A DNA stretch of 19,880 bases, taken from Chlorobiales bacterium (GTDB lineage: Bacteria; Bacteroidota; Chlorobiia; Chlorobiales; Chlorobiaceae). The stretch covers positions 1 to 19,880 of the forward strand of contig JAKSCY010000431.1 of the NCBI GenBank assembly GCA_022360355.1, read 5' to 3'. Shown here in pieces: positions 1-7,329 of this stretch (its first letter is position 1; every line of letters begins with the position of its first letter). The position numbers and the translations under genes are program-made. Below the pieces are notes generated by a model. It was not told where the DNA came from. It did not search any database and saw nothing but the letters and a program-made list of their open reading frames with translations.

Positions 1-34
1 GATCTGATGATTGAATCATCACGTATGCAGTCCC

Positions 35-928
35 ATGCAATATCATATCACGCATCGCAGCACTGTGGACAAAGAACTGTCAAAAGCCATTCTTCTGCTT
101 TCCTGTACCGACCGTGTAGGGCTGGTTTCACGGATTTCCCATTTTATCTTCGAGCGGGGAGGCAATATTCTCGATCTCGATGAACATGTCGATACCGAGT
201 CAGGGATGTTTTTTATCAGGGTTTCCTGGAACATGGATGGGTTTTCCGTCTCAACTGCTGATCTTGAGGATGCTTTCAGGCCGCTTGCCAGGGAGTTTCA
301 GGCGGACTGGAAAATCCATGTGACCCCGAAAAAACCGCGCGTTGCCATGTTTGTGTCGAAATATGATCATTGTTTGCAGGATCTGTTATGGCGGCACAGG
401 ACCGGGGAGTTTGCAATGGAAATACCCCTGATAATTTCCAATCATGAGGAGTTGGCGCCCCTTGCCGCACAGTACTCCATTCCTTTCCATACATATACCA
501 TAACTCCTGAAAACAAGCTGGAACAGGAGCGGAAGGAGTTGTCTTTGTTGAAAGAGAAGCACGTTGATACCATCGTGCTCGCGCGGTACATGCAGGTGCT
601 GTCCCAGCAGTTTGTCGATGCCTATCCCAACAGGATAATCAATATCCATCATTCGTTTCTTCCTGCATTTTCAGGCGGCAGTCCTTACAGACAGGCTTTT
701 CAGAGGGGGGTCAAGATTATTGGTGCCACCAGTCACTATGTGACCGGCGAGCTCGATGACGGCCCTATAATCGAGCAGGATATTATCAGAATATCCCACA
801 AGGATACACTGAAGGATCTCGTAAGAAAAGGAAGGGACCTCGAGCGTTTGGTGCTTACGAGAGCGTTGGCGTCTCATATAGAACACCGGGTTCTGGTGAA
901 CGGGCGAAAGACCATAGTTTTTAATTAA
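35..928 (+). CDS. purU: Formyltetrahydrofolate deformylase
   Basis: Hydrolyses 10-formyltetrahydrofolate to formate and tetrahydrofolate in the cytoplasm, balancing one-carbon pools. Two domains are visible: an N-terminal ACT regulatory domain (about residues 20-97, starting AILLLSCTDRVGLVSRISHF) and a C-terminal formyltransferase-fold domain. The catalytic triad of this fold is present: Asn203 and His205 in INIHHSFLPAF and Asp241 in GELDDGPII. The ATG at 35 gives 297 aa, close to the usual 280-300. A TTG at 11 lies directly after two tandem in-frame stops (TGATGA, 5-10) and would add 8 residues; a GTG at 65 is also possible. No Shine-Dalgarno sequence is visible for any of them. It is the only gene here on the plus strand and converges on cydC with a 71-base gap. 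Family assignment is secure; the start is not. Confidence 0.95.
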   Translation: MQYHITHRSTVDKELSKAILLLSCTDRVGLVSRISHFIFERGGNILDLDEHVDTESGMFFIRVSWNMDGFSVSTADLEDAFRPLAREFQADWKIHVTPKKPRVAMFVSKYDHCLQDLLWRHRTGEFAMEIPLIISNHEELAPLAAQYSIPFHTYTITPENKLEQERKELSLLKEKHVDTIVLARYMQVLSQQFVDAYPNRIINIHHSFLPAFSGGSPYRQAFQRGVKIIGATSHYVTGELDDGPIIEQDIIRISHKDTLKDLVRKGRDLERLVLTRALASHIEHRVLVNGRKTIVFN

Positions 929-999
929 ACGGGTTCGATACGCACAATCTTGTGGTGAACAAGTCGGTTGACGGCAACACGGATTTAACAGAGGTTCCC
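929..999. other. Convergent gap between purU and cydC, no clear terminator
   Basis: This 71-base gap separates two convergent genes. I see only short hairpins (for example CTTGT-GGTGA-ACAAG) with no following T-run on either strand, so a rho-independent terminator cannot be supported. Transcripts may overlap here or end by another route. Confidence 0.4.
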
Positions 1000-2748
1000 T
1001 TAAGAGTTGTTGATAAGTTCGGGCGGTGATATCCGGTGTTGCAGTGACCACATTGAAGCGTACAGGCCGCCGTTCTTCAACAGATCATGATGCGAGCCCT
1101 GTTCTCTGATTTCTCCATTATCAAGCACCAGTATCCTGTCGAACTGTGCCATATCCTTCAGACGATGGGTAATGACAAGAAGTGTTTTTGCCTGCTCTTT
1201 TCCGCGCAGTTTCAATAGTTGCTGCATCACGCTTTTCCCGGTGATGATGTCAAGATTTGCCGTGGCTTCGTCAAGGATGATGACAGGCGTGTCCTGCAGG
1301 AGCACTCTTGCGATTGCCATACGCTGTCTTTCCCCGCCGCTGAGGTTCATGCCGTGCTGTCCCGCCCACTGGTCGAGTCTGGCGGCAAATGATTCGAGAC
1401 CGGCGGATTTCAGGGCATCTTTAAGCTCTCCGTCGCTGGCATCGGGTTTTGCAAGCAGCAGGTTTTTCCTGATGGTTTCCCCGAAAAGATAGGTCTTCTG
1501 ACTGACGAGCCCGATGTTTGTGCGTATGGCTTCAGGATCGAGCCGGTCAATGTTTCTGTCTCCGATACTGATACTTCCCTGTAAAGGTTCCCAGAACCTT
1601 AGCAGGAGGCTGGTTATGGTTGATTTGCCTGCTCCGCTGGGGCCTACAATCGCGATTTTCTCTCCTTCCGCGACAGTGAATGAAATGTTCGAAAGGGCGG
1701 CACTGTATGTCCCGGGATAGGAGAACGAGACATTTTGGAAACGGATAGAGTGAGATTCCGGGAATGGTTCTGGTGATTCCGGTACGGTGACAGCTGGTTG
1801 CGCATCAACGATTTCAAAAAGTCTTTTTCCTGCAGTTGCATTGGCTTCAAGGTGTTGCACTGCATCAGGAAGAGGGAGAAACGCTTCAAAAGATGCCATG
1901 ACCGCAATAATGATTACGGCAGTATAGACCCCGTTGACGGCCCCGGTCGAAACCTGCGGGGCAAGAACCCATAAGAGAGCAAAGACGGCGGCGTTCATCA
2001 GCAGTCCGGTCAATGATTCGTGTGAGCGCTGAATAAGGGCCTGTTTTCTCTGCAGTTTCAGTTCACGGCTTTTCAGTGCATGAAGTGTCTTTACGTGCTC
2101 ATCGAGACGGTTGAAGAGCATGAGATCGCCGATACCCTGAATGCAGTCAAGCGTTTTTGTCTGCAGCTCGGTTTGTGTTGCGGAGATTTGTGATGCTGTT
2201 CCCCGGTTCAGATAACCGGTCAGGAACGGAATTCCTGCCGCGGCAGCGGCATGAAAGCAGAAAAGGACAATAGAGAAGGTGATCGAGAAGCTTCCCATGA
2301 AAACCCAGAGAAGGACTGAAATCATGACAGCAGTGAGCGGCGGGGCGACGACACGGGCGTAGAGATTTTCAAGTGTATCGATATCACCCGTGATTCTTTG
2401 CAGAAGATCACCGCTTTTATATTGCAGAAGTCTGGCAGGGGCAAGGGGTTCGACAGACTTGTAAAACCAGACACGCAGTCTGGAAAGAATTTTAAAAGTC
2501 GTGTTATGTGAAACAAGCCTTTCTATGTAACGCAACACACCCCTTGCCACGCCAAAAAGCCTCACCCCCGCAATGCCGAGCTGCAGTTCCTGAAAAGACG
2601 GATGCAGGGCGGCTTTGGCAAGGATATATGCCGAAGATATCAGCAGCCCGATGCCGCTGCCGATAGTTGCAAACCCGAGAAACGCCGCGAACAACATCCA
2701 CCAGTAGTAAGGGCGGACGATACGAAGAAGCCTGATTATTTCTCTCAT
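1000..2748 (-). CDS. cydC: Thiol reductant ABC exporter, subunit CydC
   Basis: One half of the heterodimeric inner-membrane ABC exporter CydDC, which moves cysteine/glutathione to the periplasm and is needed for cytochrome bd and c-type haem protein maturation. The 582-aa protein has an N-terminal six-helix membrane domain (about 1-310) with the CydC-typical stretch around residues 73-125 (RYIERLVSHN, then LRVWFYKSVEPLAPARL). The ATPase domain carries Walker A GPSGAGKST (369-377), Q-loop Gln417, signature LSGGERQ (469-475), Walker B VIILDEA (489-495) and switch His528. The start codon overlaps the cydD stop by four bases (ATGA), implying translational coupling. No cydA/cydB lies in this window. 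Length and motifs are all intact. Confidence 0.95.
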   Translation of the reverse strand: MREIIRLLRIVRPYYWWMLFAAFLGFATIGSGIGLLISSAYILAKAALHPSFQELQLGIAGVRLFGVARGVLRYIERLVSHNTTFKILSRLRVWFYKSVEPLAPARLLQYKSGDLLQRITGDIDTLENLYARVVAPPLTAVMISVLLWVFMGSFSITFSIVLFCFHAAAAAGIPFLTGYLNRGTASQISATQTELQTKTLDCIQGIGDLMLFNRLDEHVKTLHALKSRELKLQRKQALIQRSHESLTGLLMNAAVFALLWVLAPQVSTGAVNGVYTAVIIIAVMASFEAFLPLPDAVQHLEANATAGKRLFEIVDAQPAVTVPESPEPFPESHSIRFQNVSFSYPGTYSAALSNISFTVAEGEKIAIVGPSGAGKSTITSLLLRFWEPLQGSISIGDRNIDRLDPEAIRTNIGLVSQKTYLFGETIRKNLLLAKPDASDGELKDALKSAGLESFAARLDQWAGQHGMNLSGGERQRMAIARVLLQDTPVIILDEATANLDIITGKSVMQQLLKLRGKEQAKTLLVITHRLKDMAQFDRILVLDNGEIREQGSHHDLLKNGGLYASMWSLQHRISPPELINNS

Positions 2749-4487
2749 CCTGCCGTATCCTCCTGGTAGGTGCGCAGTGCGTTGCGGTAAAATCCTTTCT
2801 GTTCGATCAGTGACAGGTGTGTTCCGGACTGGACAACACGACCCTTGTCGAAAACCAGTATATGGTCGGCGTTTTTGATCGTGCTCAGGCGATGCGCGAC
2901 AATCACGGCTGTTTTCCCCCTGATCAGTCTCTGCATTGCGTCGAGAAGCTCTTTTTCAAGAACGGGGTCGGTATGTGATGTCGGTTCGTCAAGAACAAGA
3001 ACAGGGGAATCCTTGATAAATGCCCGCGCAAGTGAAAGACGCTGTGCTTCACCGCCGCTTATTCTGGCTCCCTGTTCACCAATCGGTGTATCAAGGCCCT
3101 GGGGCAGGGAATGAATGAACGGGCTCAGCCGGCTGTATTCGATCGCGTCCATCAGCTCGTCTTCCGAGGCGTTCCTGTTTGCGAGGAGCAGATTTTCCCT
3201 GAGAGTTGCGTTAAACAGGTACGGGTGTTGCGGTACCCATGAAACACCTTGCAGCCATAGTTCGCGGTTGATGTTCTGCAGGTTTGCATTGCCGAACATG
3301 ATTGAACCTTCCTGTGGTTCAATGAAGCGGAGGAGCATATTGATAAACGTTGTTTTTCCTGCCCCGCTTGGTCCTGTAATTGCGGTTGTGCAGCCGGGCT
3401 CAATGGTACATCGGATGTTTTTGAGCGCGTAGGGGATGCTTCCGGTGTAAGAAAACCCGACATTGTCAAACAGTATGGGTTTTTCGGAAAACCGTTGCAC
3501 CAGCGATGGGGCAGGATCTGTTTGCTTTCCGGGTTCAGGTTTATCAAGCAGGTTGAAGATTTCGTCAGCTGCACCGGCTCCTTCCATTCCTGCGTGAAAT
3601 TTTATGCCGAGCTGACGGAGGGGAAGATAAAAGTCGGGTGTAAGCAGGAGAATAAAGAAGGCTGCTTGAAAAGCTATGTCCCCTGCCCAGAGTCTTAACC
3701 CTATTTCCACTGCGATGATTGCTGTTCCTATGGTGCCTACAAGTTCCAGTGTGAGCGATGAGAGAAATGCGACTTTCAGAACTTTCATTGTTGTATGTCT
3801 GAACGCTTCGCTGATTTCTGAAATCGATTGTGCTCTTTCACGGCTCTTGCCGAACAGCTTAAGAGTTGTGAGCCCCTGAAGTGCGTCGAGAAAGTTACCG
3901 CTCATTCTGCTGAGCGTTTTCCACTGTTTTGCCGTTACTTTTTTGGCGGCTTTACCGATCAGTATCATAAAAAGTGGAATCAGAGGAGCGGTTACAAGAA
4001 GGATCAGGCCGCTGAGTGTGTCGGCAGGAAACACCACGATGAGAATCGCGAGAGGAAGCAGAAAGGAGAGGGCAAGCTGAGGAATATACTGGCTGAAGTA
4101 GGGATCAAGGGACTCGACTCCTTTGAGAATTTTTACGCTGAGCTTCCCGCTTTGCATCGATCCGGTGTAGTGCGGTCCAAGAGCGGATATCTTTTCAAGA
4201 AGTCTGTCGTGCAACTGCTGCTTTATTTTCAGGGTTCCACGGTTTGCTTCACTCTCGCTTGCCCAGTTGAAGGCTGCACGCAGAACGCTGAAAAGAGTGA
4301 AAAACCCGAGAAGCTTCAGAATATCCTGAGACCCGGCGTTTTTCAGGAAAATTGTGTCGATAATCCAGCTTAACAGGGAGGCCTGACCGATCAGCATGAT
4401 CCCGCCGAGCGTACCGAGTACAACCGAAGCAATAAAAGGCAGGGGGTACTGCTTTACAAGCAGAAGAAGCCGCCGGTCAAGATTCAT
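2745..4487 (-). CDS. cydD: Thiol reductant ABC exporter, subunit CydD
   Basis: Partner of CydC in the cysteine/glutathione exporter. The 580-aa protein has a membrane domain (about 1-310) with the CydD hallmark PLIPLFMILIGKAAKKVTAK near 168-187 and LQGLTTLKLFGKSRERAQ near 203-220, followed by an ATPase domain: Walker A GPSGAGKTT (372-380), Gln420 in WVPQH, signature ISGGEAQR (476-483), Walker B VLVLDE (496-501) and His532. The D-loop reads SHTD rather than SALD. It is the first gene of a cydD-cydC unit with a four-base overlap. A perfect TATAAT on the minus strand (4531-4536) about 45 bases upstream is a plausible -10. No good Shine-Dalgarno sequence is seen before the ATG. Confidence 0.95.
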   Translation of the reverse strand: MNLDRRLLLLVKQYPLPFIASVVLGTLGGIMLIGQASLLSWIIDTIFLKNAGSQDILKLLGFFTLFSVLRAAFNWASESEANRGTLKIKQQLHDRLLEKISALGPHYTGSMQSGKLSVKILKGVESLDPYFSQYIPQLALSFLLPLAILIVVFPADTLSGLILLVTAPLIPLFMILIGKAAKKVTAKQWKTLSRMSGNFLDALQGLTTLKLFGKSRERAQSISEISEAFRHTTMKVLKVAFLSSLTLELVGTIGTAIIAVEIGLRLWAGDIAFQAAFFILLLTPDFYLPLRQLGIKFHAGMEGAGAADEIFNLLDKPEPGKQTDPAPSLVQRFSEKPILFDNVGFSYTGSIPYALKNIRCTIEPGCTTAITGPSGAGKTTFINMLLRFIEPQEGSIMFGNANLQNINRELWLQGVSWVPQHPYLFNATLRENLLLANRNASEDELMDAIEYSRLSPFIHSLPQGLDTPIGEQGARISGGEAQRLSLARAFIKDSPVLVLDEPTSHTDPVLEKELLDAMQRLIRGKTAVIVAHRLSTIKNADHILVFDKGRVVQSGTHLSLIEQKGFYRNALRTYQEDTAG

Positions 4488-4530
4488 AATCTGGTTTTGG
4501 ATTCTTTCCTGGTTCGACTAATTGTACGGA

Positions 4531-4536
4531 ATTATA
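4531..4536 (-). promoter_or_regulatory. Candidate -10 element for cydD
   Basis: On the minus strand this reads TATAAT, a perfect -10 hexamer, and would give a 5' leader of roughly 35-40 bases before the cydD ATG at 4487. The matching -35 region (GCAACT at 17-base spacing) is poor, so the call rests on the -10 alone. The same AT-rich patch could also serve as a -10 (TATATC) for plus-strand transcription of the candidate ncRNA that begins just to the right. Confidence 0.35.
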
Positions 4537-4540
4537 TCGG

Positions 4541-4687
4541 TGCATGCAATCGGAGTTGCTGCTGGAGGATAGACAGCCAAGCGGTTGGCAGCACGATTGC
4601 AGGTAAGGGGATATGTGAAAGGGCGGCTGTCAGGTGAAGACGACGGAACAGCTGACGTGTATCGGGAGGGCTATGCCCTCCCTTTTT
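4541..4687 (+). ncRNA. Candidate structured ncRNA: two stem-loops plus terminator (Chlorobi-1-like)
   Basis: Between cydD and the Hpt gene the plus strand can fold into three consecutive elements. First, a long stem TGCAATCG (4545-4552) with CGATTGCA (4594-4601), continued by TGCTGC (4557-4562) with GCAGCA-type pairing at 4588-4593. Second, a shorter stem GTCAG (4629-4633) with CTGAC (4652-4656), or alternatively GCTGT with ACAGC. Third, a perfect 8-bp hairpin GGGAGGGC-TAT-GCCCTCCC (4664-4682) followed by TTTTT. The T-run is on the plus strand only, where no protein gene lies upstream. From memory, the Chlorobi-1 motif is described as two stem-loops followed by a rho-independent terminator, found only in Chlorobi and thought to be an independent ncRNA. 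The architecture matches; I could not check sequence identity. The terminator overlaps the antisense 3' end of the Hpt gene. Confidence 0.45.
4664..4687 (+). terminator. Rho-independent terminator (plus strand)
   Basis: Perfect 8-bp GC-rich stem GGGAGGGC/GCCCTCCC with a 3-base loop, followed immediately by five T residues on the plus strand. On the minus strand the hairpin covers the Hpt gene's last codons and is not followed by a T-run, so it reads as a plus-strand terminator and supports a plus-strand transcript from about 4541. Confidence 0.6.
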
Positions 4688-5090
4688 GCAAAACTTCCCG
4701 GATTGCTTTTGTCAAACTGTCAATGTTCTCGAGGACTACAGGCAGCAATTTTTCCTGCTCGGCCCTGTTTTGGGATTTTCCCGCTTTTTCCATCGCATAC
4801 GAACTTTCATAGAGGGAGGGTGCGCTTATGTTGCCGGACTCGCCCTTGATGAGGTGCCCTATCTGTCTGACATTTTCATGATCTCCTGATTCAACAGCAT
4901 GCTGCAGCTTTTCCCCGTGCTGGCCGATAAGCTCTACAAACTCATCAAGAATGCTCATGGCGAGTTCCCGGTCTCCCATGACGCGGTCGAGAAAATCATT
5001 GTAATTGAACACCTGTAGCAGGTTGGCGGATGATCCGCTTTGCAGAGACTCTTTCTCCACGGTTTTTTCTTTCTTTAGCCAGTTTTTCAT
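4671..5090 (-). CDS. Hpt-domain phosphotransfer protein, probably a fragment of a hybrid kinase
   Basis: A 139-aa protein with a histidine-containing phosphotransfer (Hpt) four-helix domain at about residues 28-135. The phospho-acceptor is His79 in GHLIKGESGNISA, matching the family pattern HxLKGxSxxxGA; the following helix LYESSYAMEKAG fits too. Hpt domains pass phosphate between receiver domains in phosphorelays in the cytoplasm. The ATG at 5090 is the only usable start, but the reading frame upstream stays open and coding-like for 37 more codons with no ATG, GTG or TTG, and its end resembles the last helix of a receiver domain (PEHF...MKNWL). The annotated start therefore falls inside what looks like a receiver domain. 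Either this is a surviving stand-alone Hpt or the tail of a pseudogene. No kinase or regulator is adjacent. Confidence 0.75.
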   Translation of the reverse strand: MKNWLKKEKTVEKESLQSGSSANLLQVFNYNDFLDRVMGDRELAMSILDEFVELIGQHGEKLQHAVESGDHENVRQIGHLIKGESGNISAPSLYESSYAMEKAGKSQNRAEQEKLLPVVLENIDSLTKAIREVLQKGRA

Positions 5091-5201
5091 CTCTTGATTG
5101 AAATGTTCCGGTGTGCAAAGCCGCTTGTAGTCCGAAACGGCTCCCTTGCCGACAAAGCCGAGAACGTACAGATCCTGAAATAATATGTGCTTCCTAAACT
5201 T
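5091..5201 (-). pseudogene. Receiver-domain C-terminal remnant fused in frame to the Hpt gene
   Basis: The 37 codons between an in-frame TAG (5202-5204) and the Hpt ATG have no start codon yet read like protein with GC-rich third positions. The part GKGAVSDY followed by TPEHFNQEMKNWL resembles the end of receiver domains in hybrid kinases (GxxDY-x2-KP-x2-P-x2-L/F-x3-L/M-x2-WL). The usual Lys-Pro pair is disturbed here (KRL after DY), as expected after decay. I see no continuation of the receiver beta-strands farther upstream, so most of the parent gene is gone. The extent is approximate. Confidence 0.4.
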
Positions 5202-5293
5202 CTAACAGTCATTATGCAAGGACAACAGCAAATTCTAATACAGGGGCTGGAAGTGCATGGCTGAATTTCCCTTGCAATAAAGGAGCTTCAGCT

Positions 5294-5383
5294 ATGAAAA
5301 GTATAACGAAGAATTGCGAAATAAAAAAGGAGAACCTGCTCTGCCTCGGCAGATTCCCCTTAAAAGATATGTTTTTCCTGTAA
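5294..5383 (+). CDS. Possible 29-aa small ORF with a good ribosome-binding site
   Basis: An ATG at 5294 is preceded by AGGAG (5281-5285) at 8-base spacing, one of the best Shine-Dalgarno sequences in a window where most real genes have none. It encodes a 29-residue basic peptide beginning MKSITKNCEIKKEN and ending in TAA. Against it: no homology I recognise, no clear promoter, and its 3' half coincides with the antisense mtnA terminator, which could create the open frame by chance. Confidence 0.2.
   Translation: MKSITKNCEIKKENLLCLGRFPLKDMFFL
5321..5361 (-). terminator. Rho-independent terminator after mtnA
   Basis: On the minus strand, 25 bases past the mtnA stop, AGGGGAA pairs with TTCTCCT (5354-5360 with 5328-5334) and TCTGC with GCAGA (inner stem 5349-5353 with 5340-5344, loop CGAG). 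A 5-base bulge lies on one side, and the structure runs into TTTTTTATTT. It closes the aminotransferase-phosphorylase-mtnA unit. Confidence 0.7.
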
Positions 5384-5385
5384 GC

Positions 5386-6447
5386 TCAGTCAACAAGTTT
5401 TTTCAATTCTTCAGTGTAGTTACCGACGACAGCTTTCTTGTCGGTAACTATACCACGGATATACTTGTTGGGAGTCACATCAAACGCGTAATTAAGTACC
5501 GGTGTAGAAGGCATCGCAACCTGGGTGCCGAAAATAGTTCTGAGTTCATCGGCACTTCTTTCTTCGATAGGGATCCGGGTCCCGTCGCTTATTGTTATGT
5601 CAATAGTCGATACAGGAGCAGCGATGTAATATGGTACATCGTGATGGGCGGCGCTGACTGCATGAGCGAATGTGCCTATTTTGTTGGCAGTGTCTCCATT
5701 TGCAGCAATCCTGTCGGCACCGACGATACCGAAATCGATCATTCCTTTCTGCATAAGAAATGCAGAAGAAGAGTCGGAAATTGACAGAAAAGGAATGTTG
5801 TCCTTTTCAAGCTCCCATGCCGTCAGGCGCAGTCCCTGCAACAGCGGCCGGCTTTCAGCCGTAATCACTTTATCGATCAGGCCCTCCTGCCAGGCATGTT
5901 TGATGACGCCCAGAGCCGTTCCCGATCCTCCGGTCGCAAGGGTACCGGTGTTGCAGTGTGTAAGGACGTTGAGTTTTCTTGTTTTCAGTATTTCTGCAAA
6001 ATCCTGCCGGATAAGTTCCACTCCGTGACGGGCCATGTTGTCGCAGTTTGCAATCTCGTCATCATGAATTTTTCTTGCCGCAGCAAGCATTTTTCCGAAG
6101 AGTTCTTCAAGTGAGTCGGAGGAATAATGAGCGTCATAAACCTCTTTCATGCATGCTGTCGCAAAGAAGAGGTTGACTGCGGTCGGGCGGGATGCCTCGA
6201 CTTCCTCAATAAGTTTCTTGAAATATGCAGGAAATTCCTCCCTGTTTCCACTGAAGCTGTTCAGGCCGAGCATGACCGTATAGCCGGCAACTATGCCAAT
6301 GAGCGGAGCCCCCCGTACAGCGAGGGTCTTTATCGCTTCGATAGCTTCTTCATAACTTTTTGTTTTGACATACTTTTCTTCCAGCGGCAGCAGTCGCTGG
6401 TCAAGGTAGCCAAGAGTATTGTTTTCAAAGGAAACTGCGTCAATCAT
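5386..6447 (-). CDS. mtnA: S-methyl-5-thioribose-1-phosphate isomerase
   Basis: Isomerises 5-methylthioribose-1-phosphate (aldose) to 5-methylthioribulose-1-phosphate (ketose) in methionine salvage, in the cytoplasm. The 353-aa length is standard. Family motifs are all present: AVRGAPLIG (43-51), ASRPTAVNLF (85-94), THCNTGTLAT (163-172) with catalytic Cys165, ESRPLLQG (198-205), GADRIAANGDTANKIGT (243-259) with catalytic Asp245, and AFDVTP (321-326). These separate MtnA from the related eIF2B subunits. The gene follows the phosphorylase that would make its substrate by only 20 bases and is followed by a terminator. No downstream salvage genes (dehydratase, enolase, dioxygenase or a class II aldolase) are nearby. 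Confidence 0.95.
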   Translation of the reverse strand: MIDAVSFENNTLGYLDQRLLPLEEKYVKTKSYEEAIEAIKTLAVRGAPLIGIVAGYTVMLGLNSFSGNREEFPAYFKKLIEEVEASRPTAVNLFFATACMKEVYDAHYSSDSLEELFGKMLAAARKIHDDEIANCDNMARHGVELIRQDFAEILKTRKLNVLTHCNTGTLATGGSGTALGVIKHAWQEGLIDKVITAESRPLLQGLRLTAWELEKDNIPFLSISDSSSAFLMQKGMIDFGIVGADRIAANGDTANKIGTFAHAVSAAHHDVPYYIAAPVSTIDITISDGTRIPIEERSADELRTIFGTQVAMPSTPVLNYAFDVTPNKYIRGIVTDKKAVVGNYTEELKKLVD

Positions 6448-6467
6448 TGTGGTTGAGTGGTTAATAG

Positions 6468-7289
6468 TTAAAGTCTTTCAACAACATTTTTAAAGATGGT
6501 TGTCATTTTCGGTTCGGCCTCGTTGGAAACTTCGATTATTTCCTCGATGCTGACAGGCTGCAGGCTGTCAGGGAAACACTCGTCGGTGATAATCGACATA
6601 CCGAAAACTTCGGTTCCCTGATGTACAGCGGCGATCACTTCCGGAACGGTCGACATGCCGACGACATCGGCACCAATAGTGCGGAGCATGCGGTATTCCG
6701 CACGGGTTTCAAGACAGGGTCCTGAAAGAGCGACATAGACACCGCGCTGAACCTTGATTTTGTTTTCAAGCGCGATCTGCTCGGCTATTTCAAGGATTTT
6801 CGGAGAATACGGCGCACACATATCCGGGAATCTCGGGCCCACTTCCTGATCGTTCGGGCCGATGAGGGGATTGCTGCCCAGCAAGTTGATGTGGTCATCG
6901 ATAAGCATGATGTCTCCTTTGCTGAACGCAGGGTTGAGTCCGCCGCACGCGTTGGTGATGCCGAGAGTTTTGACGCCCAGATGTTTCATGATCCTGACAG
7001 GGAAAACAATCTGGTGCATCGAGTAGCCCTCATAGAAGTGGAAGCGCCCCTGCATGGCGACAACTTTTTTGCCGGCCAGCGTTCCGAAGATAAGTTTACC
7101 GTGGTGAGTTTCGACCGTGGAAATAGGGAAGTAGGGGATATCTCCGTAATCGAGCGACAGCTCTACATCTATTTCTTTTGCCAGAGCACCGAGGCCGGTT
7201 CCCAGAACAATGCCTACAGGATAATCATCGCTGGTTTTAGTGCGGATAAAGGAAACAGCCTCCTGGATTTTCGCGCGTTGTTCGATCAT
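6468..7289 (-). CDS. Trimeric purine nucleoside phosphorylase family, predicted adenosine/MTA-type
   Basis: Phosphorolytic cleavage of a purine nucleoside to base plus (deoxy/methylthio)ribose-1-phosphate. The 273-aa protein is a typical trimeric (PNP/MTAP superfamily) enzyme: phosphate loop GTGLG (30-34), GRFHFYEGY (81-89) with His84, TNACGG (112-117), base-contacting Glu194 in PCLETRAEYR, and VGMSTVPEV (210-218). The residue equivalent to the base-reading Asn243 of human PNP is Asp236 (SIITDECFP). The alignment needs no gap, because the QP eight residues later also lines up. Asp at this site is what MTA phosphorylase uses for 6-aminopurines, and in human PNP an Asn-to-Asp change lets it accept adenosine. 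With mtnA 20 bases downstream, methylthioadenosine is the likely substrate. The family is certain; the substrate is inferred. Confidence 0.88.
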   Translation of the reverse strand: MIEQRAKIQEAVSFIRTKTSDDYPVGIVLGTGLGALAKEIDVELSLDYGDIPYFPISTVETHHGKLIFGTLAGKKVVAMQGRFHFYEGYSMHQIVFPVRIMKHLGVKTLGITNACGGLNPAFSKGDIMLIDDHINLLGSNPLIGPNDQEVGPRFPDMCAPYSPKILEIAEQIALENKIKVQRGVYVALSGPCLETRAEYRMLRTIGADVVGMSTVPEVIAAVHQGTEVFGMSIITDECFPDSLQPVSIEEIIEVSNEAEPKMTTIFKNVVERL

Positions 7290-7329
7290 GGTAAGGAGTT
7301 TTTATGTTATAGGTTCTGTTGAGAATATT

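Noticed and set aside
3828..4373. 181-codon open frame on the plus strand inside cydD
   Set aside because: Antisense to a complete, motif-bearing CydD; the translation has no recognisable domain and is low in hydrophobic order. A shadow frame.
4511..4519. GGTTCGACT, resembling the T-loop of tRNA or tmRNA
   Set aside because: The flanks do not pair into a T-arm and there is no acceptor stem or anticodon arm.
4625..4656. CAGG...GGAA...CAGC order resembling the SRP RNA tip
   Set aside because: The GGAAGGAAGCAGC core and the internal loop of SRP RNA are missing.
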